From UBA1450 sp964452355 (GTDB taxonomy: Bacteria > Patescibacteriota > Microgenomatia > UBA1406 > GWC2-37-13), in the NCBI GenBank assembly GCA_964452355.1, contig CAYVKV010000001.1:157660-221659 (forward strand): DNA of 64,000 bases. The letters run 5' to 3'. Each line of letters starts with the position of its first letter. Position 1 is the stretch's first letter. Both the position numbers and the translations under genes were made by a program. Shown piece by piece: positions 52,322 to 63,500 of this stretch. Under the pieces are notes generated by a model that was not told the origin of the DNA, ran no database searches, and saw only the letters and a list, made by a program, of their open reading frames with translations.

Positions 52322-53944
52322 ATGAAAGATACATTATTTTCTCAATCACTGATAGATGAGTACATTGAAAAAATTAAAACAGCCTCAACACTTGAGTTAT
52401 TGCATGATTACTTTGCAAATTCAAAAGAATGGCTTGACTGGCTTCTGTCTCATGGTTCAATTACACAAAAGTCGTATAAGCAATTGAAGCGTCAATTGGT
52501 TCTGAATGTCGAGAGTCGTTCTAAGCAATTGCAAAATTCTCCAAAAGCAAAAATGGAAATGAAACGAGTATTTTTCCTTATTTCAATTATTCTTACCTCT
52601 ATAGTTTTTTATTTTGTTTTTTTTCTCATCGACTGGCCAAGTATATTTCAAGTTTCTGAAAACACCTCTTCAAATCAAACTTCAGAGAAACGTGTCCTGC
52701 CGTTTCGTGGTATTTTAAAAAATGCTGAAGGGAATGCAATTGATACAAAACAAGATGTTTACTTTGCCCTTTACAATAGTCCATTTGGGGGAACTCCTTT
52801 ATATGCTGGTTTTTGTGTTGGCGAAGGAGCAATAACACCGGAATACAATGGAAGTTTTACTGTAACACTTGGAACAGACTGTGGAATGGATCCAATCTCA
52901 AAGTCACTGTTTGATGAAAATAAAGCGTTGTATTTAGGGATACGAATTGGAAATGACGATGAAATTCAGCCAAGATATAAAATATCAACATCCGGTTATT
53001 CTCAAGATACAGCACTTTTAGGAGGTCTCCCCGCTGGAAGAATGAATTCGAGCATTCCATATATTGATGAGGGTGGTGCAATTGTAATTGAATCCGAGTC
53101 GCCAAGTATACAATCCACGGACGGAATATTTAAAATAGAAGGAAAATCATTATCTCTTCAGACTATTGAAGATGAGGGGGGGAATATCATGCTGCAGCCA
53201 GGGATTGGTGGAAATTCAATTGTTACATCTGGAAATTTTGGCATTGGTGATTTAATTCCTCCAACACGTCTTTCTGTGGTAGGGTTAGAGCCGTATTCAG
53301 CCATTGCAACATTTAAGAATATGGCGCTCATTGACGAATCTCAAACATCAGTGCTTGACTTAGGCCTTGCTACAGATGTTAAAGGATCAAATGCAACGTT
53401 TGTTAATTTTTATGCCAATACTACAAAAGACACGATCGGTGAGTTAGTAGGATCTATACGCTTGAATAAAGATCACGTTGTGTATGAAACCGCAGGAGCA
53501 GATATAGCAGAATATTTTCCAGTAAAAGAAGTTCGATCATTTGAACCGGGGCTGATTATGACTCTGTCGTCAAAAGGAATACGTGTTGGGCTGAAAAATG
53601 AGCCAGTAATAGGTGTTGTGACTGATTCTGCAGGATATATTGGAAATGTATCTGATGACACAAATAATGTATTAATTGGTCTCATTGGTCAGATTGAAGT
53701 CTTTGCTTCAGACATCCATGGTGCAATTCAAGCAGGGGACCGGGTGGGATTGAGTACGATCCCCGGGTACGGGGCAAAAGCTTTGAGTGATCCAGAAACT
53801 GTTGGATACTTTCTTGAAGATATGAATATTGATTCAAAAATATTCTCAAATAATCTTTGTCCGGTTGGCTATAAAAATGCAGTAACTATTTCGGGTTCAT
53901 TAGTTCGTTGTGGCAGGCTTCTCATACTTCTTCGACCAAAATAG
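52322..53944 (+). CDS. Membrane-anchored surface protein with tail-fibre-like C-terminus
   Basis: 540 residues from the ATG at 52322 (TACAAT 7 nt upstream). A cytoplasmic N-terminal helical domain of about 80 residues, one membrane helix (FFLISIILTSIVFYFVFFL), then an external part. The external part has a pilin/tail-fibre-like beta domain (RGILKNAEGNAIDTKQDVYF), a GNFGIGDLIPPTRLSVVG repeat of the type in the giant gene at 57.5 kb, and a C-terminal domain (ADIAEYFPV to QAGDRVGLSTIPGYGAKAL). The latter resembles C-terminal assembly domains of phage and surface fibres. Function probably adhesion. Confidence 0.65.
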   Translation: MKDTLFSQSLIDEYIEKIKTASTLELLHDYFANSKEWLDWLLSHGSITQKSYKQLKRQLVLNVESRSKQLQNSPKAKMEMKRVFFLISIILTSIVFYFVFFLIDWPSIFQVSENTSSNQTSEKRVLPFRGILKNAEGNAIDTKQDVYFALYNSPFGGTPLYAGFCVGEGAITPEYNGSFTVTLGTDCGMDPISKSLFDENKALYLGIRIGNDDEIQPRYKISTSGYSQDTALLGGLPAGRMNSSIPYIDEGGAIVIESESPSIQSTDGIFKIEGKSLSLQTIEDEGGNIMLQPGIGGNSIVTSGNFGIGDLIPPTRLSVVGLEPYSAIATFKNMALIDESQTSVLDLGLATDVKGSNATFVNFYANTTKDTIGELVGSIRLNKDHVVYETAGADIAEYFPVKEVRSFEPGLIMTLSSKGIRVGLKNEPVIGVVTDSAGYIGNVSDDTNNVLIGLIGQIEVFASDIHGAIQAGDRVGLSTIPGYGAKALSDPETVGYFLEDMNIDSKIFSNNLCPVGYKNAVTISGSLVRCGRLLILLRPK

Positions 53945-54123
53945 TTTACGATATTCTCCATATGTATTGTTAAAGGAGTGATATTGAATTGATGGAAAAT
54001 TCAAGAGGTTTTAATGATTATTTTCAGTAACGTTAAAATTAGTTTAGACCATCATGACAACCTAATATTTTTATAAAAAAAATACAATTGACAAGAGTTG
54101 TTTCAGATTCTAGAATCAAAACT

Positions 54124-56181
54124 ATGAGTAACCAATCTAAAGTTTTAAACACCATAACACAATATTTAGTGTATGGATTAGTCTTTCTATTTCCACTTTT
54201 TTTTCTCCCTATAACGCGGGATTTTCTGATTTATAGCAAGTTTTACTTTCTTGCAGCTGCACTGTTTGTCGTATTATTGCTTTCACTCGGAAAATTTTTA
54301 ATCACAAAGAAATTTAACTGGGTGCATAATCTTGCAACACAGTCTTTAATACTTATATTGTTGTCATATGTTCTTTCAATCGTATTGATGTCACCAAATA
54401 AATTGCAAGCAGTTTTCAATCCACAGTATGGGTTGATTCTCCTGACTTCCATGGTTCTCCTGTATTTATATGCATCCAATGTATTTGCAAAAGCAAAAAT
54501 GTCTCCATTAATACCCATTGCAGTATCTGGATTGTTAGTTTCGGTATTTGCACTTATCGTCTTAGTAGATCCATTTCAGGGCACGCAATTACCGGCATAT
54601 TGGTCATTCCTTTCCAATACGACCTTCAACACTATTGGATCAAGTGTTCATTTTATTGCCTTTTTAGTCTTTACTTTGGTTGGGTCATCTTTGTACATGT
54701 GGAGAACGTATGCTCGTTCACGAGTAGTAAATGACGAAAATAGAACCATACTGATAATGCTCGGGACTATCGTACTCTTTACATTGCTTGCAGTGATATT
54801 CCATGTGTTTATCGTTTCTCAACAAATTCTGACTGAAGATGCTCAGATTATTATTCCCCCATTTTCACTTTCGTGGTTTGCAGCGGTCGAGGTATTGAAA
54901 AATCCTATGACTGCAATCTTTGGTGTTGGAGTGGACAATTTTTCTTCTTTGTTTACCCAAGTTCGCACGGTTAATTACAATCTTTCAGATCTTTGGCAGA
55001 TTAATTCATTCAACACATCACGTTCAACATTCCTTCATATTTTTACTGAACAGGGAATTTTAGGAGTCATTGGCTTTAGTTTGCTTATCTCACTCTTTTT
55101 GAAAAATCTGAAGCATGTAAAACTCGAGACTGCCGGTATGTTTATTACGGCTCTCATTATCATGGCGATACTTCCCCCAACTGGCATTACTTTTTTCCTA
55201 TTCTTTATTTCACTTGCAATGATGGCTGCAGATTTTCACAAGAGAAAAGAGCAAGAGGAATATGTCATCGATCTTTCAAGCCTCACCCCAATATTTATCG
55301 GAATGATCGTAATCATTGCACTCATTCTTGGTGGATCGGGATATTTCATGGGACGACATTTCATGGCAGAATATTATTTTAAGCAGTCTCTTGATGCTGT
55401 GGCAGACAACAGTCTCCAGAAGCTTTATGAAAATCAAGCTCGTGCATTGCAATACAATAATAACAATGAAGAGTTTCATCGTCAGTTTGCGCAGACCAAT
55501 TTACTGGTTGCAAACAATATAGCTTCGGTTGAAGCTGACAAGTTGACTGATCAAGATCGACAAACAATTACTCAGGCAATTCAGGCAGCAATCGTTGAGG
55601 CAAAAGCGGCAACCGCTCTCAATCCTCAAAAGGTGACCAATTGGCAGTCACTCGCAGGAGTATATCGACAGATCATCAATGTCGCAGAAAATGCTCCCGT
55701 ATGGGCAGTATCAGCTTATCAGCAAGCTATCGTACTGGATCCACGAAACCCACTTTTGAGACTTGATCTTGGAGGCGTCTATTATCTTTTCGAGAACTAT
55801 GATGAGGCTCAGAAGCTGTTTGAACAAGCGGTATCACTTAAACCAGACTGGTCAAACGCTCATTACAATCTTGCATGGACGTACTATCAGAAAGAAATAT
55901 ACGGCTCTGCTGTGGATCAGATGCAAATAGTTGTTGGACTTCTTGATGCAGGAACTCAGCCAGAAGATTATAAAGCGGCTCAAAAAAATCTTGATGAATT
56001 TAAAAAGAAATATGAGGAGGAGCTTGCAATAATGCAAAAAGAACAAGCAACGCAAAGTGGAGATCAACAACAAAGCGCACCAACCAGCGAATTGAACTTG
56101 CCATCAGCTCCAGCAACTCAACTTGACAAGAAAATAGAGCTGCCTGAAGAAGCGTCTCCTGGGGCAGCAGTGGGTCAGTGA
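54124..56181 (+). CDS. O-antigen ligase-like membrane protein with TPR tail
   Basis: 685 residues from the ATG at 54124. About ten membrane helices (1-410), with the large external loop between late helices and the segment RSTFLHIFTEQGILGVIGF typical of Wzy/WaaL polymerases and ligases. Then several tetratricopeptide repeats (YQQAIVLDPRNPLLRLDLG; FEQAVSLKPDWSNAHYNLA) and a Gln/Pro-rich end. Likely joins or polymerises surface polysaccharide or glycosylates exported proteins; substrate unknown. It lies among surface-protein genes. Confidence 0.8.
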   Translation: MSNQSKVLNTITQYLVYGLVFLFPLFFLPITRDFLIYSKFYFLAAALFVVLLLSLGKFLITKKFNWVHNLATQSLILILLSYVLSIVLMSPNKLQAVFNPQYGLILLTSMVLLYLYASNVFAKAKMSPLIPIAVSGLLVSVFALIVLVDPFQGTQLPAYWSFLSNTTFNTIGSSVHFIAFLVFTLVGSSLYMWRTYARSRVVNDENRTILIMLGTIVLFTLLAVIFHVFIVSQQILTEDAQIIIPPFSLSWFAAVEVLKNPMTAIFGVGVDNFSSLFTQVRTVNYNLSDLWQINSFNTSRSTFLHIFTEQGILGVIGFSLLISLFLKNLKHVKLETAGMFITALIIMAILPPTGITFFLFFISLAMMAADFHKRKEQEEYVIDLSSLTPIFIGMIVIIALILGGSGYFMGRHFMAEYYFKQSLDAVADNSLQKLYENQARALQYNNNNEEFHRQFAQTNLLVANNIASVEADKLTDQDRQTITQAIQAAIVEAKAATALNPQKVTNWQSLAGVYRQIINVAENAPVWAVSAYQQAIVLDPRNPLLRLDLGGVYYLFENYDEAQKLFEQAVSLKPDWSNAHYNLAWTYYQKEIYGSAVDQMQIVVGLLDAGTQPEDYKAAQKNLDEFKKKYEEELAIMQKEQATQSGDQQQSAPTSELNLPSAPATQLDKKIELPEEASPGAAVGQ

Positions 56182-56199
56182 ATGGTTTAATGAGAGAAT

Positions 56200-57021
56200 A
56201 TGAATCCTCGCAAAAGTGGTATATATCTAGTATTTTTCTCCTTTGTATTTTTATTCATTCAACAGGTTTCGGCATCTCATCCGTTTATCTTTGCTGTGCC
56301 ATTCTCCATTGATGAAAAGCCGAAAATTGGCGCACTTATTGCACGAGTTGAGGAAGGTTATCGTCTTACCAATATAGAGTATGATTCCAAAATGTCTGGC
56401 GTTGTCATTGATCATTCAGATATGGTGGTCGAGTACGACAAGGAGGTGCAAGGTGTGTTTGACGACCGATATCTTGTTGATGCGGGTGAAGCGGATGTTG
56501 TCGTAAACGACTCAAATGGAATGGTAAAGAAAGGTGAGTATATCACCTCGTCTTATTCTCCCGGAGAGGGAATGAGAGCGGACCAGGATGGTATCGTGCT
56601 TGGTATAGCACTTGAAGACTTTGAGAGACACACCGACAGTAATACCGACTTGATTCGTACTGCAATTGCAATAAAGTTTACCTCAATAGAAGACACTTTT
56701 ACTGCTGAGGCACTATTTGCAAAATATGGCGTATTTGGTCCACTCATCAATACGCTCCTTGATATATTTAAAGTTGCTCCGGACAAACTTTCACAAGCGC
56801 CGCCATTTTTCAGATACGCGTTGGCCACTCTCCTCTTGATTGCAGCGGTCGTATTTGGTTTTGTACTTTTTGGGCGTGTTGCATTGCGTGGGATAGAGTC
56901 TCTTGGAAGGAATCCTTTAGCCCGTTGGACTATTCTTTCAGGAATCCTCATAAATATAACTTTCATACTTCTTATGATCGGGTTTGCTATCTTCTTAGCT
57001 TACATTGTGCTTACTCTGTAG
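56200..57021 (+). CDS. Exported membrane protein with fibre-type domain
   Basis: 273 residues. Signal peptide (GIYLVFFSFVFLFIQQVSA), an external beta-rich region and two C-terminal membrane helices (ALATLLLIAAVVFGFVLFG and ILINITFILLMIGFAIFL). The segment KKGEYITSSYSPGEGMRADQDG followed by VLGIALEDF resembles the C-terminal fibre-type domain of the gene at 52322. Perhaps a partner that holds or processes the surface fibres. It follows the ligase-like gene by 18 bp. Confidence 0.6.
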   Translation: MNPRKSGIYLVFFSFVFLFIQQVSASHPFIFAVPFSIDEKPKIGALIARVEEGYRLTNIEYDSKMSGVVIDHSDMVVEYDKEVQGVFDDRYLVDAGEADVVVNDSNGMVKKGEYITSSYSPGEGMRADQDGIVLGIALEDFERHTDSNTDLIRTAIAIKFTSIEDTFTAEALFAKYGVFGPLINTLLDIFKVAPDKLSQAPPFFRYALATLLLIAAVVFGFVLFGRVALRGIESLGRNPLARWTILSGILINITFILLMIGFAIFLAYIVLTL

Positions 57022-57516
57022 CAAAATATGAACCGAGATTACTCCTAAAGTCAAGATTAAGTAACTAACTTCAAATGATATAGTGATTATCAGGGAAATC
57101 AAAGACTCATTTTTCAGTAGATCAATGAGTGAATAACAATCGGTAACATCTAAATAACTTTTTAAAACTTCCCTTTCCAATAAGATATACATATATATTT
57201 TTCAAAAAAGTAACGAATAAATAATACTTATACCATTAATGTAATGAAATTATGGTAGTATAGGGCTTTTTGACAGTAAAAAGATCATATTAAACGAATT
57301 GTAAGAAATACATTTATAATTCGCATTTATTGGATTAAATCAATTGATTTTGACTGGTGTAAATGAATAAAATAAGCTTCAAATTAATTGAACAAAATAA
57401 GCCTATACAAATACTAATAGTGAAAAAATTAAGCATTTTTGGCATCGTTGAGCCTAAATACGCTTGACATCAAAGGTTGTTTTATGCTTTCATAAGAGTA
57501 TATACCAACCTTTTAC
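57022..57516. other. AT-rich intergenic region before giant gene
   Basis: About 495 bp without a supportable gene. Possible signals are TTGACA at 57465-57470 and TATATA at 57499-57504, but their spacing does not fit one promoter. Short AAAATAAGC direct repeats occur near 57.37-57.41 kb. Confidence 0.5.
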
Positions 57517-60500
57517 ATGTCAGAATCATCACTAAAACACCATTTATCTCCAAAACAGTTTGCCGAGCGGGTTGGCGTGTCTCCTTCAACCGTACGTCGA
57601 TGGGAGCGTGAAAAAATCATCACTTCAGTACGAAATGCTTCAGGATATCGTTTGTTTTCTGAAGCGGATATCACCACTGCAAAAGAGCATCGCAACAGTC
57701 TTGCCCAGGAAAAAATCAGTCGTGGTCAGAGTCAAGTAGTAACAAAAAGAGAGGCAGATATGCTGGGACTTGCAGGAACTCGAATTCCCCTATTAAAACG
57801 GCATGCGGTGACCTTTGGAATACTCTTTTTTTTCTTACTTCTTGGAGGGTTGAGTTCAAAAGGGTGGATGCAAACAAAAATCTCTGAAATACAAAATGCT
57901 TCTGATACTGCACGAATCAATCAATTTCTGGGTGGCGATTCTTACGTTCGAAGATCTGCTGAAATTGATGTTCTTGCGGCAGAGTCAGAAAACTTAGCGC
58001 GCCGAATTGTGAGCAGTATCCCGTGGGAATTTAGTAAAAACAGTTTCGGTCCGTCTATTCGAGTAATCGGAAACTCAGTTTTTGAAGGAGATATTGACGC
58101 GATCGATAGCAATTTGAATCTCGGTTCTGGCTTGCTCACTGCTTCAAATGTGATCTATTCGATCGCTGCGGGAGATGGCATTACGATTTCGGGAGGTCAA
58201 AATCCGACCATTTCTTTAGAAAATTCAGGCGTTTCATCTTTTGAAGATCTAACCGGGGCGGTTGATATTGTGGCAGGAAGTAATATTACCATTTCAACTG
58301 ATGGAAATGAAATCACCATAAATAGCTCGTATACGAATACGACCTATACGGCAGGTACAGATGTTGATCTTGTCGGCGGTGCTTTTACTTTGGAACCAGT
58401 CATAGATTCGGTGACCGCAATCAATTTTCCCGCAGGTGCAACAATTACCGGAACAGATACCGCGATAGATCTTTCCTCTTTTGACGTTGCTTCGACGGGC
58501 GCCACCGTAATCGGAAACACTCTTGATGTCAGTGGAAGTATCACGATTGACTCGGGGTCCTCACTCTTCCTTGGGACGATCGGGATCGGGCATACGGGAG
58601 TTTCTCGCACAACCTCCGGCGCTTATCTCGTGGGCGTCTATGATGAGTTTGACAATTCAAATGCGTTGAACGTGCAAGATGTCATCGATGATATTGATAG
58701 CACCCTTACGACTTATGCCGCTGGGGCGATCACCGGAATCGGAGATGTATCAAGCGGTAATGCGTTTGCCACAGGAGGTACGCAGGGGACGAGTTTATAT
58801 TTTTATGATGCTGATGGGGAAGGACAGCTTACCGTCGGAAATCTTACCGGGGGGAGGACATATACTTTACCTGATGCGAGCGGTACGTTTGCCTTTGGCA
58901 CCGGGGCAGCAAACTATGTACCGTTGTGGAGTAGCACGAATAATCTCACGACCGCGAGTATTTATGAGACATCAAATAATGTTGGAGTCGGAGGAACATC
59001 ACCGGACGTGAGACCAACTTTGTATGTTGGAGCAAATGGAAATGTAGGGATTGGGACGACTGCGCCAACATATACCCTTGATGTTTTGGGCTCTTATCCA
59101 ACAGCTAGGATCAAGGGTAACACAAATGCCGCACTTGATTTGGTTTCTAATACTGGTTATTCAGGACCTTACCTAAACTTCCAAAATGGATCAACACAAT
59201 CATGGGGAATTTTTAATGATGGTACAACACCTGGCAATCTACGCATTGATAGTGCAACAGGTACCCGTTTTGTATTAACTCAAGCTGGAGCTCTTTCTAG
59301 CATTGCAAGTATCAGTCTTTCAGGAGCAATTTCGGGAGGGACAACATATTCAGGGAGTGGCAATATCACCTCAACGGCAGGTTTGTTAAGTGTGGGTGGA
59401 GCAGGCAATAATTATTTCGCAGGCAACGTCGGCATCGGGACGACGGCACCGGTCTCAAAGTTACAAGTAGTAGGAGGGCCAGTAACCTTCGGTGCATATC
59501 CTGATGCGATTGATACAGCCCGAGACATTGCTAATTTTTATATCAATAACGCCAGTAATGCTGGAATTGTTAGATTTTACAACAGTGGTGCCGGTCAAGG
59601 GATGCAGGCAAGATTTATTGCTGGATTAGATGGGACATCTCAAACTATGTTCACTGATAGTTCGAACTGGATAGGTTCTGTAGCGGTGACTGGTAATAAT
59701 TCTGCCCCAAATAATAATTCTATGCAGTTTCGCCTTAGAGGAGCATCTGACACTAACAACGAGGCAGGCCTAACTGCGGCGGCAAAGCTGACCATATTAG
59801 GAAGTGGAAACGTCGGCATCGGGACCACCGCTCCTAATGCCAAACTCTCTATTGCAGGAGACGTATTCCCAACAACAACAGACAGTCATGATCTGGGATC
59901 AGGTACCTATGAATGGCAAGAGTTATTCCTCTCAGGCAATCTTGATCTTGGAACAAACACAATAACAGATGGAACATTTACCGGAAACTGGGGATTCTCT
60001 TCTGGAAATCTCTCATCAATTGGAACTATATCATCAGGAGCAATAACAAGCACAGGTAGTTCGTCATTTGCAAATTTAGCAACAAGTGGGGTACTCACTC
60101 TTGCAGATGGAACATTCGCAGCTCCTGCTCTCACATTCACTGGTGACACAAACACAGGGCTCTACAGAATAGGAACAGACAAGATAGGACTCATAACAGG
60201 AGGATCAGCAACTCAGGGGATAACGATAGATGCAACTGGAAAGGTCGGCATCGGCACCACCACACCTACAGCTCTTCTTCACTTGGGTATAGGCTCAACA
60301 GCAACAGTAGGACAGAAGATAACACTTGCAAGTGGAGCAACAGCCAATGCATTTGAAGTAAATTCAAGTTCTGGAGTAGGTGGAGACAAGTTTGCAATTT
60401 TAGCAAATGGGAATGTGGGGATAGGGACGACGGCTCCGAGCGCATTACTATCAATCGGAAGCGGAACATCATACTTTACATATCACGGTAATCTCATCAC

Positions 60501-63500
60501 TGCTATCGATGGATCCATTGCCAGTCCTGTTGTAACTGGTAGCAATACCGCTGAGTTTACAAGATATAACGATTTGACAGTATCTGACTGCGCAGGAAAC
60601 CCATATGATGAGAATTGTAATACCGCAATCTCAGCAATGAATTATGGCGCTAGTACAAGCGAAGTAATGTCCACAGGTATATATGGATTTGCCTATACTA
60701 CGAGTACGGTATCTGGAATTGATGCTTTTGGAGTGATAGGTCGTGGTATTGTAGATGGATCAGGCGGAGGTATTGGTGGGGGAGGGTATTTTGAAGGAAG
60801 AAGATCGACCGCGACTGGAAAGGCAAACGGAGTAGAAATTCGGGTGAAGAACAGTACCACAACGAATTGTGCTTATAGCAAGACTGCATTCTCAGATTGT
60901 ATAGCATTGTGGCTGACTTCTGATGGCACTGATGGAGCCTACGTATCTTCCGCAATACAAGTAGATGATCAAACTTCCCAGTTTTTATACGGTATAGGCT
61001 TTAATCCAGGATCAGTGAGAGATGTTACTTTTTATGACAATTCATCATCAACCAACTCTATTTATATTGACGGCACTCATGACTACGCTTTTGTTAGTAC
61101 GCCCAGTGCCGGCAACGTCGGCATTGGAACGACGGCCCCATCCAACTTGCTACATATACAAAAAGATCAAAACGCTCCTACGGTCTTGGAAGTAGATAAC
61201 CTAACATCGGGTACTGCTGCAGCAGCTGGAATTGTTTTTAATGTCAATAGCGCGCAATCTTCCGCAGGCTCTCTCGCCTTGTATGATAATGCCTACACTG
61301 GATTATCTAACTGGCAAGATAGCTTGGTTCTAGCAGCCAGTGCAAATGCAAGCGGTGGCTTGGTGCTTTTTGGTACTAATGATGTTAGTATTCAGACAAC
61401 CGCTGGTACTGATGCCGTGACTGTGAAGGCAGGCAACGTCGGCATTGGGACGACGGCGCCTAGTGGTGCATTTGTCGTAAATAGTGGTGTTTCATTACTA
61501 AATACGAATACTGCTCTTACAGGATCATTGGGGCTGGGGCAAGTTCAAGTAGATAAAACTTCCAATGGAACCATGTTGTTAAATCGAACTAGTGCTGATG
61601 TTGGTGGTTCAACTATTGAATTTCTTAAACGAAGAACTGATTGGGGAATACTCACAGACGGAGACAGGCTAGGAACTCTGGGCTTTAGTGGAGCAGACAG
61701 TGTAGATGCTGCAAATGCAGCGCAGATATACGCAGAAGTTGATGGCACTCCAGGTAGTAATGATATGCCAGGTCGTATTATTTTTGCCACTTCACCAGAT
61801 GGTTCTGCAACAGTTTTGCCCAGAATGACGATTAAAAATGACGGCAACGTCGGCATCGGGACGACTGCTCCTGGGGCAAAGTTAGAGGTAAAGACAGGGG
61901 CAATAAGATTAAGCGATGGGTACCAGCTTGAATGGGGTGATGGGAGTTCTATGATATATGGTGATGGATCAAGTGATTATATAAGGCTAAGAACTGCAGG
62001 TTCTGATAGGTTGTCAATTAACAGTGGCGGCAATGTCGGCATCGGGACGACGGTCCCAGGGAACAAGCTGGAGATTGTAGGTGGTCTTTCAGCCACCGGC
62101 ATCAACGGCTTCATCTCCTCTCCATACCGAATAGCATCACCAATCGGCCTTATGGGTGCAGGCACCGGCGCCCTCACTTCAGTGGGTACAACAGCAACGG
62201 GAACAAATCCAGAGCGAGTTGCGGTCGATCCAACTGGACGTTTTGCGTATGTTATAAACATGACCCCTACCACCGTCCAAGCCTACACCATCGACCAATC
62301 AACTGGTGCCCTCGGGGTGGGTTCGTCTGCTACAACGGGAACAAGTCCACATGGTGTTGCCGTTGATCCGACGGGTCGCTTTGCCTATGTGACAAACAAT
62401 GGTTCGGGCACCGTGCAAGCCTACACCATTAACCAATCAACGGGTGCACTGACGTCTGTTGGAACTACGGCAACAGGACAATATCCAGAGGGAGTTGCCG
62501 TTGATCCGACGGGACGCTTTGCGTATGTGACAAATTTCGGTCCAGACACAGTGCAAGCCTACACTATCAACCAGTCAACGGGGGCACTGACGTCTGTTGG
62601 AACTACGGCAACGGGAGCAAGTCCATGGGGAGTTGCGGTCGATCCGACAGGGCGCTTTGCCTATGTGGCAAACGCTGGTGCTGGTGTAGCCACCGTCCAA
62701 GCTTACACCATCAACCAGTCAACGGGGGCACTGACGTCTGTTGGAACTACGGCAACGGGAACAAGTCCACGGGCAGTTGCGGTCGATCCGACGGGTCGCT
62801 TTGCCTATGTGACAAACAATGGTTCAGCCACCGTCCAAGCTTACACCATCAACCAGTCAACGGGGGCACTGACGTCTGTTGGAACTACGGCAACGGGAAC
62901 AAGTCCATGGGACGTTGCGGTCGATCCAACGGGACGTTTTGCGTATGTTATAAATATTAGCCCTACCACGGTCCAAACCTACACCATCAACCAATCAACG
63001 GGTGCACTGACGTCTGTTGGAACTACGGCAACGGGAACAAATCCACGGGGAGTTGCGGTCGATCCGACAGGGCGCTTTGCCTATGTGGCAAACAATGATT
63101 CAACCACAGTGCAAGCCTACACCATCAACAACTTCTCTGCAGGTGCTGGATACTTTGCCGGCAACGTCGGCATCGGGACGACAGATCCTGGTGCATACAA
63201 ACTCAATATTGCAGGATCAGGATACTTCTCAAGTACCCTTAACCTTGGTGCAGGACTCACTGTCACGGGAGCTGCTAACTTTGCAAGTACCATACAGGCA
63301 GCAAGTATTGGAGCAGGAACAGACAACTCTGTTGTTATTCTTGATGCCTCAGGATACCTCAAAACTGATGAGATAGATGCAAAGGCTTGGGGAACTGCAA
63401 TAGTAGATGCAAGTGCAGGAACTACAAATTACCTACCGAAATGGACCAGTGGTGGAGAGACCATTGGAAATTCTCTTATCTTTGACAATGGAACGAATGT

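Noticed and set aside
62150..63125. Regular repeats as a CRISPR array
   Set aside because: The 138-bp units are coding, in frame, and encode YVTN propeller blades; there are no short repeats with unique spacers.
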